This document shows, in pieces, positions 37,280 through 46,324 of a DNA stretch of 60,681 nucleotides (its first letter is position 1; every line of letters begins with the position of its first letter). This DNA is from Clostridia bacterium. GTDB taxonomy: Bacteria; Bacillota; Clostridia; Christensenellales; CAG-1252. The notes beneath the pieces were generated by a model that searched no databases, was not told where the DNA came from, and saw only the letters and a list, made by a program, of their open reading frames with translations. The stretch spans positions 1 to 60,681 of the forward strand of contig JAIKVL010000011.1 of NCBI GenBank assembly GCA_024685775.1, written 5' to 3'. The translations under genes were made by a program, and so were the position numbers.

Positions 37280-38797
37280 TTATTCCGCGGATACCGATCC
37301 GCTCTCTCCCGCCGCGGCAAGAGCCTTCTGCTGCTCGTGGAGCGCTTGCGCTTCCGCGCGGCGTTTATGAAGTTCTTCGAAAATCTCTTCACGGCGCTTT
37401 CCGTAGAAGTTATCGAAAAGCATCGGCACGATCGCGAGGATCGAACCCGCAAGCGGCGCAAGGGTTACGAGATAGAACAAGCCTTGCTTGGTCGCATCCG
37501 ATTGGATGACGAGCTCCGCCGCGTTCTGCGCGGTGTGATATCCGATCAGCCCGAGACCCATCGGGAGCCACATACCCGAAAGCGTGCTCGTTGCTTTTGC
37601 CTTCAAACCGTTGATGGACCAAACGAGACCGTCCGAGCGGATCCCCGTTCGCCATTCCATATAGTCGATCGAGTCGGCGACGATCAAGGTCGAGCAAGTC
37701 CCGATCATTCCGTTCGGAACGCCCGAGACGATAAAGAAGAACGCGACCCAGAAGACGCTCTTATACCCCGAGAAGAAGAAGAGCAGGAACATAACCGCGT
37801 TATAGACGTAACCCGCGATGCAAAGGTTTCTCGGAGCGAATTTTTTCGCGAGAAACGGAACCGCCGCCATAAAGATATAGCTCGGGATCGAGCTGCCGAT
37901 TCCGATGAAGGTCGCAAGCGCGTAGTTATTCATCGTCTCTTTGTAAAAATAGATCGCGGCGCCGTACCCCATCGAACGAAGGGAGATCGCGACGCTGGAA
38001 AGGAAGATGCAGATGAGCGGGCGGTTCTTGAAGATTGCGCCGAGGTTTTTCGTGAGTTTTACTTTTTCGGTCTTCGCGGAAGCGAGCGGCTGGACCTTTT
38101 CCTTCATCGTAAAGAACGCCATAACGCCGAAGACGAGCGTCCCGATTCCGATGACGAGCGCGATGATAAAGTACGCCGTTTCCTGCACGCTGTGGACTTT
38201 CGTCTCGTCAAAATGCGTCTTGATGAATTGAAGAACGATCGGCACTGCGCCGGGGATCGCGGTTCCGAACGTTCCCATAAAGCCGGAGATCGTGTAGATA
38301 TTCTTTCTTTCTTCGGGGACAGCGGTGATCTTTTGACCGAGCGTCGCGAGAGGGACGGAGTACATCGTCTGCGAAAGACCGTACGCGATATAGGTGACGT
38401 AGACGTAGACAAGACGCCCCATCATACTCAGATTCGGGACGGTAAAGATCAAGACCGTAAAGATCGCGAGCGGGAAGGACGACCAAAGGACGTACGGACG
38501 GGCGTTGCCCCACTTGGTGTGCGTAATATCGACGATCGAACCTGCGATCGGGTCGGTAAACGCGTCCAAGATCCTCGTTATGAGCATAAGGACCGTGATC
38601 TGCGCGGTCGGGATCAACATAAAGTCCGTCAGGAAGAGCGTAAAGTACGAAGCGAGCAATTCGCCGATTCCTTTCGAGAAAAACGTGGAACCGCAAAACG
38701 TTACGATAGCGGACAGTGTGGCTGCTTCGGGATCACGCTTCTTAAACAATCTCTTTTTCTTGACTTCCGGGGCAGTCTGAACGGCTTCGTTCTCCAT
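37280..38797 (-). CDS. GPH-family glycoside/hexuronide:cation symporter
   Basis: This 505-residue protein has about 12 transmembrane helices and the family motif DAFTDPIAGSIVD (about 75-90), followed by KWGNARPYVLW. Both are typical of MelB/UidB-type sugar symporters. They import mono- or oligosaccharides, often uronides, with Na+ or H+. The C-terminal 45 residues are charged and cytoplasmic. The start at 38797 is preceded by AAGGAGACC; the longer frame upstream has no site and crosses the leader. First gene of the operon, it is a good candidate importer for the uronate operon next door, though the substrate is inferred. Confidence 0.92.
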   Translation of the reverse strand: MENEAVQTAPEVKKKRLFKKRDPEAATLSAIVTFCGSTFFSKGIGELLASYFTLFLTDFMLIPTAQITVLMLITRILDAFTDPIAGSIVDITHTKWGNARPYVLWSSFPLAIFTVLIFTVPNLSMMGRLVYVYVTYIAYGLSQTMYSVPLATLGQKITAVPEERKNIYTISGFMGTFGTAIPGAVPIVLQFIKTHFDETKVHSVQETAYFIIALVIGIGTLVFGVMAFFTMKEKVQPLASAKTEKVKLTKNLGAIFKNRPLICIFLSSVAISLRSMGYGAAIYFYKETMNNYALATFIGIGSSIPSYIFMAAVPFLAKKFAPRNLCIAGYVYNAVMFLLFFFSGYKSVFWVAFFFIVSGVPNGMIGTCSTLIVADSIDYMEWRTGIRSDGLVWSINGLKAKATSTLSGMWLPMGLGLIGYHTAQNAAELVIQSDATKQGLFYLVTLAPLAGSILAIVPMLFDNFYGKRREEIFEELHKRRAEAQALHEQQKALAAAGESGSVSAE

Positions 38798-38840
38798 TCT
38801 GGTCTCCTTTGATCGGGTTTTATCATCCGCGAAAGGGATT

Positions 38841-38864
38841 CGCAAACGTTTGAAAACGCTTGAT
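38841..38864. promoter_or_regulatory. LacI-type operator candidate with adjacent cre-like site
   Basis: CAAACGTTTG (38843-38852) is a perfect palindrome centred on CG, as in LacI-family operators. It overlaps TGAAAACGCTTGAT (38851-38864), which matches the cre core except its last two bases. Both lie 20-45 nt downstream of the predicted transcription start, where a repressor would act as a roadblock. The 11 nt CGCAAACGTTT recur upstream of eda. The regulator itself is not in the window. Confidence 0.5.
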
Positions 38865-38891
38865 AAAAACTATACTCGCGCTAATGTATAA

Positions 38892-38920
38892 ATTATAACA
38901 TAAACGCGCGTGTATGTAAA
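38892..38920 (-). promoter_or_regulatory. Promoter of the symporter operon
   Basis: On the minus strand TTTACA (38915-38920), a 17-bp spacer and a consensus TATAAT (38892-38897) with TG before it. It is about 95 bp upstream of the symporter start. The rest of 38798-39118 holds the operator and the uxaC terminator. Confidence 0.78.
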
Positions 38921-39050
38921 GAGTAAATTTTTTCCGATTTTCCCGAAAAGAAAAAGAGTGCGAAAACGGGCGTTTTTCAGTCCCGCGCTCTCTTTCGGGC
39001 GTTTCTCCGCAAGAAACGACTCCAAATGGAAACGCCTCTTCCGTTTTAAG

Positions 39051-39085
39051 AAAATGCGCGCCCTCCCGCCTCGGGAAAGCGCGCA
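39051..39085 (-). terminator. Terminator of the pectin/uronate operon
   Basis: On the minus strand TGCGCGC...GCGCGCA (39055-39061 with 39079-39085) encloses an inner CCCG/CGGG pair, then TTTTCTT. It lies about 35 bp after the uxaC stop. Confidence 0.7.
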
Positions 39086-39118
39086 AATTTTTACTTGAAA
39101 AGATCGGATAAATCGGGA

Positions 39119-40513
39119 TTATTCGAAAATCGTGAAGAAGCGTTTCGCGTTGTTGTAGGAGACGTCCGCAATCACCTTGCGGAGGACGCCTTCGTCCTTC
39201 GTAAACTCGCCTTTTTCCGCAAGTTCGCCGACGTAAGAGCACAAAAGACGGCGGAAGTAATCGTGGCGGGTGTAGGAAATAAAACTGCGGCTGTCCGTCA
39301 GCATTCCGACGAACGAACCGAAATGCGAAAGTTCGGAAAGCGCCTTGAAATGATTCAAGATGCCCACTTTCGTGTCGTTGAACCACCAAGCGGCGCCCAT
39401 TTGGATCTTTCCTTTAACGCCGTCCTGACCGCCTTGGAAACAGCCGATGATCGTCCCGATATAGGCGTTATCGGCGGGATTCAGGTTAAAGACGATCGTC
39501 TTGCCGAGCACGCCCTCGGTGTTCAAATCATCCAAGAGATCGCGAAGCCCTGTTTGATACGGCGTCACGGCGACGGAATCGAACCCGGTGTCCGCGCCGA
39601 GGCGAAGATTCATAAAGGTGTTGTTGTTCCTCATCGCGCCGATATGGAGCTGCGCGCTGAATCCGCGCTTATAGCACTCCTTCAAGAGGAAATGGAGCAT
39701 ATAGCTCTTGTAGCCGTCCAAATCCACCTTTTCCATCTCGCCTTTGAGTCCCGCGCGGAAAGAGGCGTCCGCGTCCTCGCGCGAGATCTTTTTATAGTTC
39801 AATCCTTCGATCGCGAAATCGGAAGTCACAGCGCCCTGCTCTTTGAACGCGTCCAATCTTTGGCAAAGCGCGTCTTCCATATCTTCGAGGTTGCGGATCA
39901 CGAAAGAAGCGACGTCGCCGAGTTTCGCGATGTTCTTCGCGAATTCGGGGCTGTCGATATTGATCGCGCGATCCCCGCGAAAAGCGGGCAAAATCTTCGT
40001 CTTGATCTCTCCTTTTTCGCGGAGAAGTCTATGATAACGAAGATCGCAGAAAATCTCTTCCGTCGTACAGACGGTGTCCACGTTGCTCATTCCGATCGCG
40101 GTCAACGGCGAAAACGAGGTCTTTTCGATGACGGCGTTCGCTTCGTCCCAAATCTTTTTCGCGTAGCTGCGGGTCAGCGGATACTTGATCCCGAAATAGA
40201 ATTGCAACTCGAATTGCGACCAAAGATAAAGGGGGTTTCCGACCGCGGTTTCGAGCATCGAGATGTAGGAATAGAATTTATCGTAATCGGACGCGTCGCC
40301 CGTGATAAATTCTTCGCTTACGCCGAAGGTACGCATCTGACGCCATTTGTAATGGTCGCCTTTGAGCCAGATCTCGGTGATGTTTTTATACGGTTTATTC
40401 TCGTACATCTCCTTCACCGACAAATGGCAGTGATAATCGAAGATCGGGAATCCCGTCGCATACTTATACAGTTTTTTCGCCGTAGAATTCGTTAATAAAA
40501 CGTTGCCTTTCAT
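39119..40513 (-). CDS. uxaC: Uronate (glucuronate/galacturonate) isomerase
   Basis: This 464-residue protein matches the family length. It begins MKGNVLLTNSTAKKLY and has the amidohydrolase-fold metal motif DYHCH (His28, His30). It converts D-glucuronate to D-fructuronate or D-galacturonate to D-tagaturonate in the cytoplasm. Other family marks are QLHIGAMRNNN and GSFVGMLTDSRSF near the C-terminus. It is the last gene of the uronate operon. The usual partners for its product (uxaB/uxuB, uxaA/uxuA) are not in the window. Those steps would yield the KDG that KdgK and Eda use, so they may lie elsewhere. Confidence 0.96.
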   Translation of the reverse strand: MKGNVLLTNSTAKKLYKYATGFPIFDYHCHLSVKEMYENKPYKNITEIWLKGDHYKWRQMRTFGVSEEFITGDASDYDKFYSYISMLETAVGNPLYLWSQFELQFYFGIKYPLTRSYAKKIWDEANAVIEKTSFSPLTAIGMSNVDTVCTTEEIFCDLRYHRLLREKGEIKTKILPAFRGDRAINIDSPEFAKNIAKLGDVASFVIRNLEDMEDALCQRLDAFKEQGAVTSDFAIEGLNYKKISREDADASFRAGLKGEMEKVDLDGYKSYMLHFLLKECYKRGFSAQLHIGAMRNNNTFMNLRLGADTGFDSVAVTPYQTGLRDLLDDLNTEGVLGKTIVFNLNPADNAYIGTIIGCFQGGQDGVKGKIQMGAAWWFNDTKVGILNHFKALSELSHFGSFVGMLTDSRSFISYTRHDYFRRLLCSYVGELAEKGEFTKDEGVLRKVIADVSYNNAKRFFTIFE

Positions 40514-40537
40514 ATTCTCTCCTTTCTTGCAGACGGA

Positions 40538-41572
40538 TTACGCCTGCGGTTCTTCTTCTTTCGGAAGCGCGGCGAATTCGCTCTCGCATATCGCTTTGTT
40601 TTCTTCGCTCAGATATTTATCCAAACCGGTCTGTTTGAATTTATTCGCGACGCTGCAATCGACTTTGTCGTAGCTGAACTCATACGTCCTCGTGATCGTT
40701 CCCTGACCTCTCTTTCCCTGAACGCTCGCGACGACGCGCACGTTGACCTTCAACGAACGGAACAAGCCGCACGGCCAAATTTCCGCTTCAAAGGAGAGTT
40801 CGAGGATGTCGATCTTTTTCATGACGTCGCCCGTTCCTTCCGCCAATCTGCGGACGGTTTCTTCCGAAGCGTTCGCCTTTTCGATATCCGCGACGAATTC
40901 GACGGAATAATAAGGCTTCCCGTCCGACGGGTAATCGATCGACACCTGATCCGAGATCAAAGAAGTTTTGATCTCGTTATAAGCGTCCTGCTTCCCGCCC
41001 AAATCGATCGGAAGATCGTACCAGCTGTAAATGATGTACGGAGTTTCAGCCGGGAGATCCGATTCGCGATTCTCGACCTTGGGATCGTTCCAAGCGGTCG
41101 AATAAATCTTTTCTCTTCTGTCGTAGGTCACGCTGATCGAATAATCGGAAACGCGTTGATTATTGTAATCGATGCGGCGAGTCGCCGAGTTTGCCGAACC
41201 GCCCGTATAAGCGAACGCCTCGTAAAATGCGTTCGCGCCTTGCTCCGTCCTGTAATAATCGGAACAAGAGTATTTATTTCCGGAAAGCACGTCGACGTGC
41301 GCTTTGAAGAAGAATTCCTTTACGTTGATATGGTTGTACGCCGTGTAGACGAGAAGGTTCGCCGCTTTTTGCTTGGCGGAAGGCGCCGCAAGCATCGTTT
41401 CCACGTCATACCAATGAGCCGCGCCGTCTTTTACGTTCGCGGGAGGAGCCGCAAGCAGACCCTTCGAAATCGTCTCGCTGATTTCGGGAGCTTTGCGCGT
41501 CGCGCCGTAAACCAAAAGTCCGCCGGTCACCGCGATCAAGACTGCTAAGATGATGACAAATACTTTTTTCAT
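40538..41572 (-). CDS. Membrane-anchored extracytoplasmic protein of unknown family (paralogue A)
   Basis: This 344-residue protein begins with a signal-anchor helix (MKKVFVIILAVLIAVTGG, then LVYGA) and then a soluble outer domain. It is paralogous to the protein at 53980-55170. Shared landmarks include AYNH, xYNxQRx, AEIWxCGLFR, a Tyr/Phe-Ser-Phe-Tyr strand, a Cys just after it, and YLSEENxA near the C-terminus. Cys residues in CGLFR and DCSV may pair. No catalytic motif is visible. It lies 24 bp from uxaC and 14 bp from a lipoprotein phosphatase gene, so it is expressed with sugar catabolism. A scaffold or binding role is speculation. Confidence 0.75.
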   Translation of the reverse strand: MKKVFVIILAVLIAVTGGLLVYGATRKAPEISETISKGLLAAPPANVKDGAAHWYDVETMLAAPSAKQKAANLLVYTAYNHINVKEFFFKAHVDVLSGNKYSCSDYYRTEQGANAFYEAFAYTGGSANSATRRIDYNNQRVSDYSISVTYDRREKIYSTAWNDPKVENRESDLPAETPYIIYSWYDLPIDLGGKQDAYNEIKTSLISDQVSIDYPSDGKPYYSVEFVADIEKANASEETVRRLAEGTGDVMKKIDILELSFEAEIWPCGLFRSLKVNVRVVASVQGKRGQGTITRTYEFSYDKVDCSVANKFKQTGLDKYLSEENKAICESEFAALPKEEEPQA

Positions 41573-41586
41573 ATGTTCCTCCTATT

Positions 41587-43725
41587 TTACAGCGCGGAAT
41601 ACGCCATGGTTTTTACGTTGACTGCGATATTGTTATCGCCCGGAGCGAGGTCGATGCTCCCTTCCAAATGATCGATCTCGGAATAGTCTTCCAAACTGTC
41701 GTTTGCCAAGCTCAGAAGCACGGGACCCGAGAAACAGGCGTCCATCAAAGCGCCGAGCTTGATAAAGCCGACTTTTTGCGACGCGTTCGCGGTGATATAC
41801 TGTCCGACGTCCAATCCGAAAAGCATATCCTTCAAGTTCAAGGTGTTCGCCAGTTTCTTTACGGATTCGAGCGCTTTATACGGATCGGTCGATTCGTTAA
41901 AGTTCAGATACTTTTTAACGATCGCGATATCCAAAGAAGAGACGACGCCGACGAGAAGATTGGTCGAGCAAACGTCCAACATTCCGCGTTGGAAGAGATT
42001 CGGAAGCGCGCTCGCGAGATCGATCTCCGCGACGTTCGCGTTCAATGCGCGCAATTTCCCGAACAGATCGAACTCGGAAACGAACTCGAAGAAACTGAAA
42101 ATCGCGTTTTTCAAAAGGACGTAGCGATCGTCCGTCACTCGGACGCTTTCGTCGCCGCCGTACAGCGCGGACGCGTAGCTCATCGCGAGATTAAAGACCG
42201 TCGTGTAATTCGAAGCGGGGATCGAGACTCCGTACTTTTCCGCGATCGCCTCGACGGACGTTTGTCCCTCGCGCGCGTCTTTCTTATAAAGCGGCGTCTT
42301 TACGAAGCCGAGGAAAAGCTCGTTATAGATCGAATTCGCGAGCGCGTCGACCGCCGCGTCGTTCGTCCCGTTCTTTTTGATCCCGAACGCTTTGATGATT
42401 GAAAACATCATATCGAGATCGACCGTGTTTTTGACCTTGCCGAGCATACTCTCGTCGATATACCCGACGGAATACGAATGGAAATCCGAAAGGATCGCCG
42501 CTTGATCCGCCTCGGGAAGAGAGGTCGGCAGATAATCCTCTTTAACGGAATTCATATTCCAAGTGCGGATGCGCGCCTCTTCGCCTTTCGCGTGGAAGAC
42601 GCGGATCGGCGTCGGATAGTTCGCGAGCGAAGCGCTGTTGATATCGAGGATCTTATTGCCCGCCTTCGAAGTGTAGATCGCGTTATCCTGAATATGGATA
42701 TGCCCCGTAAAAATAAATTTCATTCCCGCGTCCGCGAGAACGTCCGCGACCGAATAACCTTCGGGATTATTCGTCTGCATATTCGCGGCTTGGATCATCG
42801 GACCGAAATGCTTGATCAACGGGAAATGCATCATTCCGAGCGGAATTTTGCCGTCCGCGATCGCTTCTTCGGTCTTTTGCTTCGCCCAAAGGAGCAGGTC
42901 TTCGGTCATATGCCCGTCGTGACGATTTCGGACGTAGGGATACGGTTTTCCGTCGTATAAAACGTTTCCTTCGCTATCCGTCTGCGCTCCCATCGCGGCG
43001 TACTCGCCCGAGCCGTCCGTCAGATAATTCGTCATAACGTGATTGCTCATATCGATCGCGATCAAACGGTATTCGTCCGAAAGATCGGCGACGTACGACA
43101 AATTATCTCCGTCCGCGAAATTGTCGTCCGCGAGGTCTTCCGATCCCGCGTTTTTGAAAAACTCTTTGACGTCCGATTTCGAGTATCCGAAATTCTTATA
43201 AATCTCGGCGAATTCTTTTTCGGTCGTCGGATTCGCGAGTTGCATCGAACCGCCCGCATAGGTATAAGAGCGGTTGTTGATATCGTGATTGCCGGGGATC
43301 GTAAAGACTTTGATTCCCGCGTCTTCGAGACGTTTGAGTTCGCGCGCCACCGCACGGTGCGAAATCTCGCCGCCGTCGTCCGCGTTATCGCCCGAAAGAA
43401 GAATGATTTTGAGATCGGATTCTTCGATGATGCGATCCACCGCCGTCTTTAAGATCGATTCGGAAAGCCCGAGCATCTTTTGCCCCTTGGATTCGTAGGT
43501 CTTGAAATCCGCGCAGGTTATATCGACGGCTTGATCCACGCTCATGACGTGAATATCCGCGAGAACGCCGATCGAAAGATCCGAGTCCCCGTCCGAAATA
43601 TACTTGCCGTAATCGGAAGACGGCGTCTTTTCCTTGTTGCCTTTACACGCGGTAAAAGAAAGACAAGTCAGCGCGATCGCCGCGACGCAAATACAAACCA
43701 AAAACAACCGAATCGCTTTTTTCAT
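41587..43725 (-). CDS. Lipoprotein calcineurin-like metallophosphatase, large
   Basis: This 712-residue protein has a lipobox SFTAC (Cys27) and an N-terminal metallophosphoesterase domain. Its motifs are LADIH (Asp57, His59), SGDNADDGG (111-119), PGNHDIN (144-150), MMHFPL and FTGHIHIQD. A roughly 330-residue helical C-terminal region is not recognised. It is related to but much longer than the two phosphatases at 32361-35059. Anchored outside the cell, it would remove phosphate groups or cleave phosphodiesters. Its ATG overlaps the FAH-hydrolase stop (ATGA), so it is firmly part of the uronate operon. That is odd, because pectin is not known to carry phosphate. Confidence 0.88.
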   Translation of the reverse strand: MKKAIRLFLVCICVAAIALTCLSFTACKGNKEKTPSSDYGKYISDGDSDLSIGVLADIHVMSVDQAVDITCADFKTYESKGQKMLGLSESILKTAVDRIIEESDLKIILLSGDNADDGGEISHRAVARELKRLEDAGIKVFTIPGNHDINNRSYTYAGGSMQLANPTTEKEFAEIYKNFGYSKSDVKEFFKNAGSEDLADDNFADGDNLSYVADLSDEYRLIAIDMSNHVMTNYLTDGSGEYAAMGAQTDSEGNVLYDGKPYPYVRNRHDGHMTEDLLLWAKQKTEEAIADGKIPLGMMHFPLIKHFGPMIQAANMQTNNPEGYSVADVLADAGMKFIFTGHIHIQDNAIYTSKAGNKILDINSASLANYPTPIRVFHAKGEEARIRTWNMNSVKEDYLPTSLPEADQAAILSDFHSYSVGYIDESMLGKVKNTVDLDMMFSIIKAFGIKKNGTNDAAVDALANSIYNELFLGFVKTPLYKKDAREGQTSVEAIAEKYGVSIPASNYTTVFNLAMSYASALYGGDESVRVTDDRYVLLKNAIFSFFEFVSEFDLFGKLRALNANVAEIDLASALPNLFQRGMLDVCSTNLLVGVVSSLDIAIVKKYLNFNESTDPYKALESVKKLANTLNLKDMLFGLDVGQYITANASQKVGFIKLGALMDACFSGPVLLSLANDSLEDYSEIDHLEGSIDLAPGDNNIAVNVKTMAYSAL

Positions 43726-44483
43726 TTTTCCTCCTTTTTCACTGTGTTTTTCAACGTGCAGACCCCTTCGAGTTCGACCTCAAACGTGTCGCCGACCGCA
43801 AGAGAGCCGATCCCTTCCGGCGTCCCCGTCAGAATGACGTCGCCGGGTTCCAGCGTCATAACGCCCGAGATGAAAGAAATCGAACGCGCCACGCCGTTGA
43901 TCATTTCCTTTACGCTTCCGCGCTGAACGACTTCGCCGTTTTTCCTTCCGACGACGGTCAGTTCTTCGGGGCGGACGTCCGTCTCGACGTACGGTCCGAG
44001 GGGGCAAAACGTGTCGAACCCTTTCGCCCTCGTCCATTGACCGTCGCGCTTTTGCATATCGCGCTCGGTAACGTCGTTTGCCGCGGTATAACCGAGGACG
44101 TAAGAAAGCGCGTCCTCTTCTTTTACGTTCTTCGCCCTCTTCCCGATCACGATCGCGATCTCCGATTCGTAATCGACTTTCGTCGCCGAAGAGGGATAGA
44201 CGATCGCCTCGCCCGACGCGATGACCGAAGTCGAAGGCTTCAAGAAGATCGTGGGTTCGGGAAGAACGTCCAAATGAAGCTCCTCCGCGTGCTTTTTGTA
44301 ATTCGCGCCGAGGCAAACGATCTTCTTCGGCGAAACGGGAGGCAGGATCTCGACCGCGCCTTCATAAGGCTCGGAGAGCGCGCCCCATTCCCCGAAGATA
44401 TCGCCGAGGATCAAGTGATAACCGTCCGCTTTGACTTCCGCGTAAAAATCGCCGTCCGCCGTCCGTATCCGCGCGAGTTTCAT
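43722..44483 (-). CDS. Fumarylacetoacetate-hydrolase-family protein
   Basis: This 253-residue protein carries the FAH fold marks KIVCLGANYKKHAEE, DYESEIAIVIGK (metal-binding Glu106 and Glu108), DVTERDMQKRDGQWTRAKGFD and LTGTPEGIG. Family members cleave or decarboxylate beta-diketo acids and include enzymes of rhamnonate and ketodeoxy-sugar-acid breakdown. The position beside GH105 suggests a sugar-acid or rhamnose-derived substrate, but none can be assigned. Four-base ATGA overlaps join it to both neighbours. Confidence 0.88.
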   Translation of the reverse strand: MKLARIRTADGDFYAEVKADGYHLILGDIFGEWGALSEPYEGAVEILPPVSPKKIVCLGANYKKHAEELHLDVLPEPTIFLKPSTSVIASGEAIVYPSSATKVDYESEIAIVIGKRAKNVKEEDALSYVLGYTAANDVTERDMQKRDGQWTRAKGFDTFCPLGPYVETDVRPEELTVVGRKNGEVVQRGSVKEMINGVARSISFISGVMTLEPGDVILTGTPEGIGSLAVGDTFEVELEGVCTLKNTVKKEEK

Positions 44484-45538
44484 TTCAGTTTCCCCTCTCG
44501 AACGAGTTTATCCCGCTCGATGGACGCCCAAAGGAACGCCGCCACGCCGTAAGTCAGATTCGCGCAGCGCAAGATACACGCGTAACCGCAAAACGGAAGA
44601 ACGGGAAGCGGGATCGTGGGGCCGCTGATCTTGGTAAAGAGGACGGCGCCGTTCGCCTTCGTCTTTACGCAAGAGACCGCGAACGCGTACGCCTTTTCCG
44701 CGACGGGGAGATATTCCTCGCCGATATAGCCGCTTCGGACGCCGTGAAAGATTCCGTCCGCGATGAGCGCGGCGGCGGAAGATTCGAGATAGGTCGACTT
44801 CTTTCCGAGAAGCGTCCTGAATCCGCCCGACGCTTCCTGCTTTTTCGCGACGGCTTCGACCGTCTTTTGATACACTTCGACGATCTTTTCCTTTTCGGGG
44901 TGATCCCCGATATCGTCCAAGATCTTCGGAAGCGCGGAAACGACCCAGCCGTTTCCTCTCGCCCAATAAAGCTTGCGGTTCGGATAGTGGCGACCCTTTT
45001 TCACCCAAAACGAGTGATACCAAAGGTGATCGCACGGATCCATCATGCAATCCGCGTAAAGCGCGGGCTGCTTCGCCGCGATCTCCAAAAGTTCCGAGTC
45101 GCCTTCCTGTTTCGCGTAGCGCGCTGGGAAGACGCTGAACATCATCAAGCTGTCCACCCAAATGGATTTCGGATAAAACTTTCCGACCGTGGCTTTGCCG
45201 AGGTGATTGACCGCGTCCTTATATACGCGGGGCTCGTTCTTGATATAGTCGAGGACTTTATCCGTCAGCTTTTTATACTCTTCTTTTCCGGTTTTCGAAT
45301 AAACCGCGTAAGAGATAAAGCCGGGCGCCGCGGTATCCGCGGAGGCGACTTCCGGCTCGTTCTTGACGTAATAATCGCAAAAGGCTTGCAGGAAAGGCAG
45401 GTACTTATTCGTCCCGAGGTAATCGTCCAGATCGGAAAGAGCCGCGCCCATGATCCCCTGACCCCACGTCCAACGCATTTCGGGGTCCTTGCTTTTTACG
45501 ATATAATCCGCGAGTTTTTCGGCAAGTTCGATGCTCAT
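44480..45538 (-). CDS. GH105 unsaturated rhamnogalacturonyl/glucuronyl hydrolase
   Basis: This 352-residue protein has an (alpha/alpha)6-barrel. Family motifs are WTWGQGIMGAAL (about 23-34), IWVDSLMM with catalytic Asp129, and YWARGNGW (191-198), as in YteR/YesR. It removes the 4,5-unsaturated uronate from the non-reducing end of lyase products, giving 5-keto-4-deoxyuronate for KduI. No signal peptide, so it acts inside the cell after uptake. No pectate lyase is in the window, so the lyase that makes its substrate must be elsewhere, unless the toroid enzyme at 35075 supplies it. Confidence 0.93.
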   Translation of the reverse strand: MSIELAEKLADYIVKSKDPEMRWTWGQGIMGAALSDLDDYLGTNKYLPFLQAFCDYYVKNEPEVASADTAAPGFISYAVYSKTGKEEYKKLTDKVLDYIKNEPRVYKDAVNHLGKATVGKFYPKSIWVDSLMMFSVFPARYAKQEGDSELLEIAAKQPALYADCMMDPCDHLWYHSFWVKKGRHYPNRKLYWARGNGWVVSALPKILDDIGDHPEKEKIVEVYQKTVEAVAKKQEASGGFRTLLGKKSTYLESSAAALIADGIFHGVRSGYIGEEYLPVAEKAYAFAVSCVKTKANGAVLFTKISGPTIPLPVLPFCGYACILRCANLTYGVAAFLWASIERDKLVREGKLK

Positions 45539-46314
45539 TATTTCATATCCTCGCCGTATCCGATCTTTCTGACGTGCTCGACGCTCTTCGCGATCTCACT
45601 GAACGGATGCTTGGTATTTTGCTCGATCGCGCCGTAGACGACGCCGTTCGCTTTCGCGGCTTCGATGATCCAGTTGAAATCGATGACGCCGTCGCCGAGC
45701 GCGTAGTTCGCGGGATTTCTTCCGATAAACTTACGATAAAGCGCGTAATCGCGGAGATGGACGCCGCTGACTCTGCCCGACAGGCGTTCGAGCATTTTCT
45801 CGACGTTGATACCGGCTTTGGTCGTCCAGTAGGTGTCGATGATGAAGTTCATATCCTCGCTCATATTCTCGACGATGATATCGAACCGCGTTCCCGCGCC
45901 GCTGCGGATAAACTCGAAGTCGTGATGATGGTAGCAAAGTTGGATCCCGTGCTCCTTATACTTTTTTGCGAGTTCGCTCGCCCATTTGCAGAATTTGACG
46001 AGCTTCTCGTCCGACCCGATGATGCAGTCGGTCGGAAGGACGGAGATGATCGCGATCTTGCAATCCGTCGCGTTCAAAAATTTCAAACACTTATCGAAAT
46101 CGTCCGCAAGAATATGCGGTTTGATCTGCGCGGAAACGACCTCGATCCCATAGGCTTCCTTCGCCTTGACGAACGCTTCGATATCCGAGTCGTCGAAATT
46201 GATACGAGCCGCTTCGATATACTTGATCCCGAGGGAATGAAGGGTGCGTAAGGTCCCGAAAAGATCTTTTTGCGCCTGCTTACGGCAGGTAAAAAGCTGT
46301 AACCCGATTTTCAT
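45538..46314 (-). CDS. Sugar phosphate isomerase/epimerase (xylose-isomerase-like TIM barrel)
   Basis: This 258-residue TIM barrel begins MKIGLQLFTCRKQAQKDLFG. Metal-site candidates are IEAARINF, CYHHHDFEF, NFIIDTYWTTKAG and GVHLRD, in the usual order for the AP-endonuclease-2/xylose-isomerase superfamily. Such proteins isomerise or epimerise keto-sugars. The specific reaction is unknown; a uronate-derived or inositol-like substrate fits the operon. It shares one base with the GH105 start and lies 10 bp after kduI. Confidence 0.82.
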   Translation of the reverse strand: MKIGLQLFTCRKQAQKDLFGTLRTLHSLGIKYIEAARINFDDSDIEAFVKAKEAYGIEVVSAQIKPHILADDFDKCLKFLNATDCKIAIISVLPTDCIIGSDEKLVKFCKWASELAKKYKEHGIQLCYHHHDFEFIRSGAGTRFDIIVENMSEDMNFIIDTYWTTKAGINVEKMLERLSGRVSGVHLRDYALYRKFIGRNPANYALGDGVIDFNWIIEAAKANGVVYGAIEQNTKHPFSEIAKSVEHVRKIGYGEDMK

Positions 46315-46324
46315 ATCGCACCTT

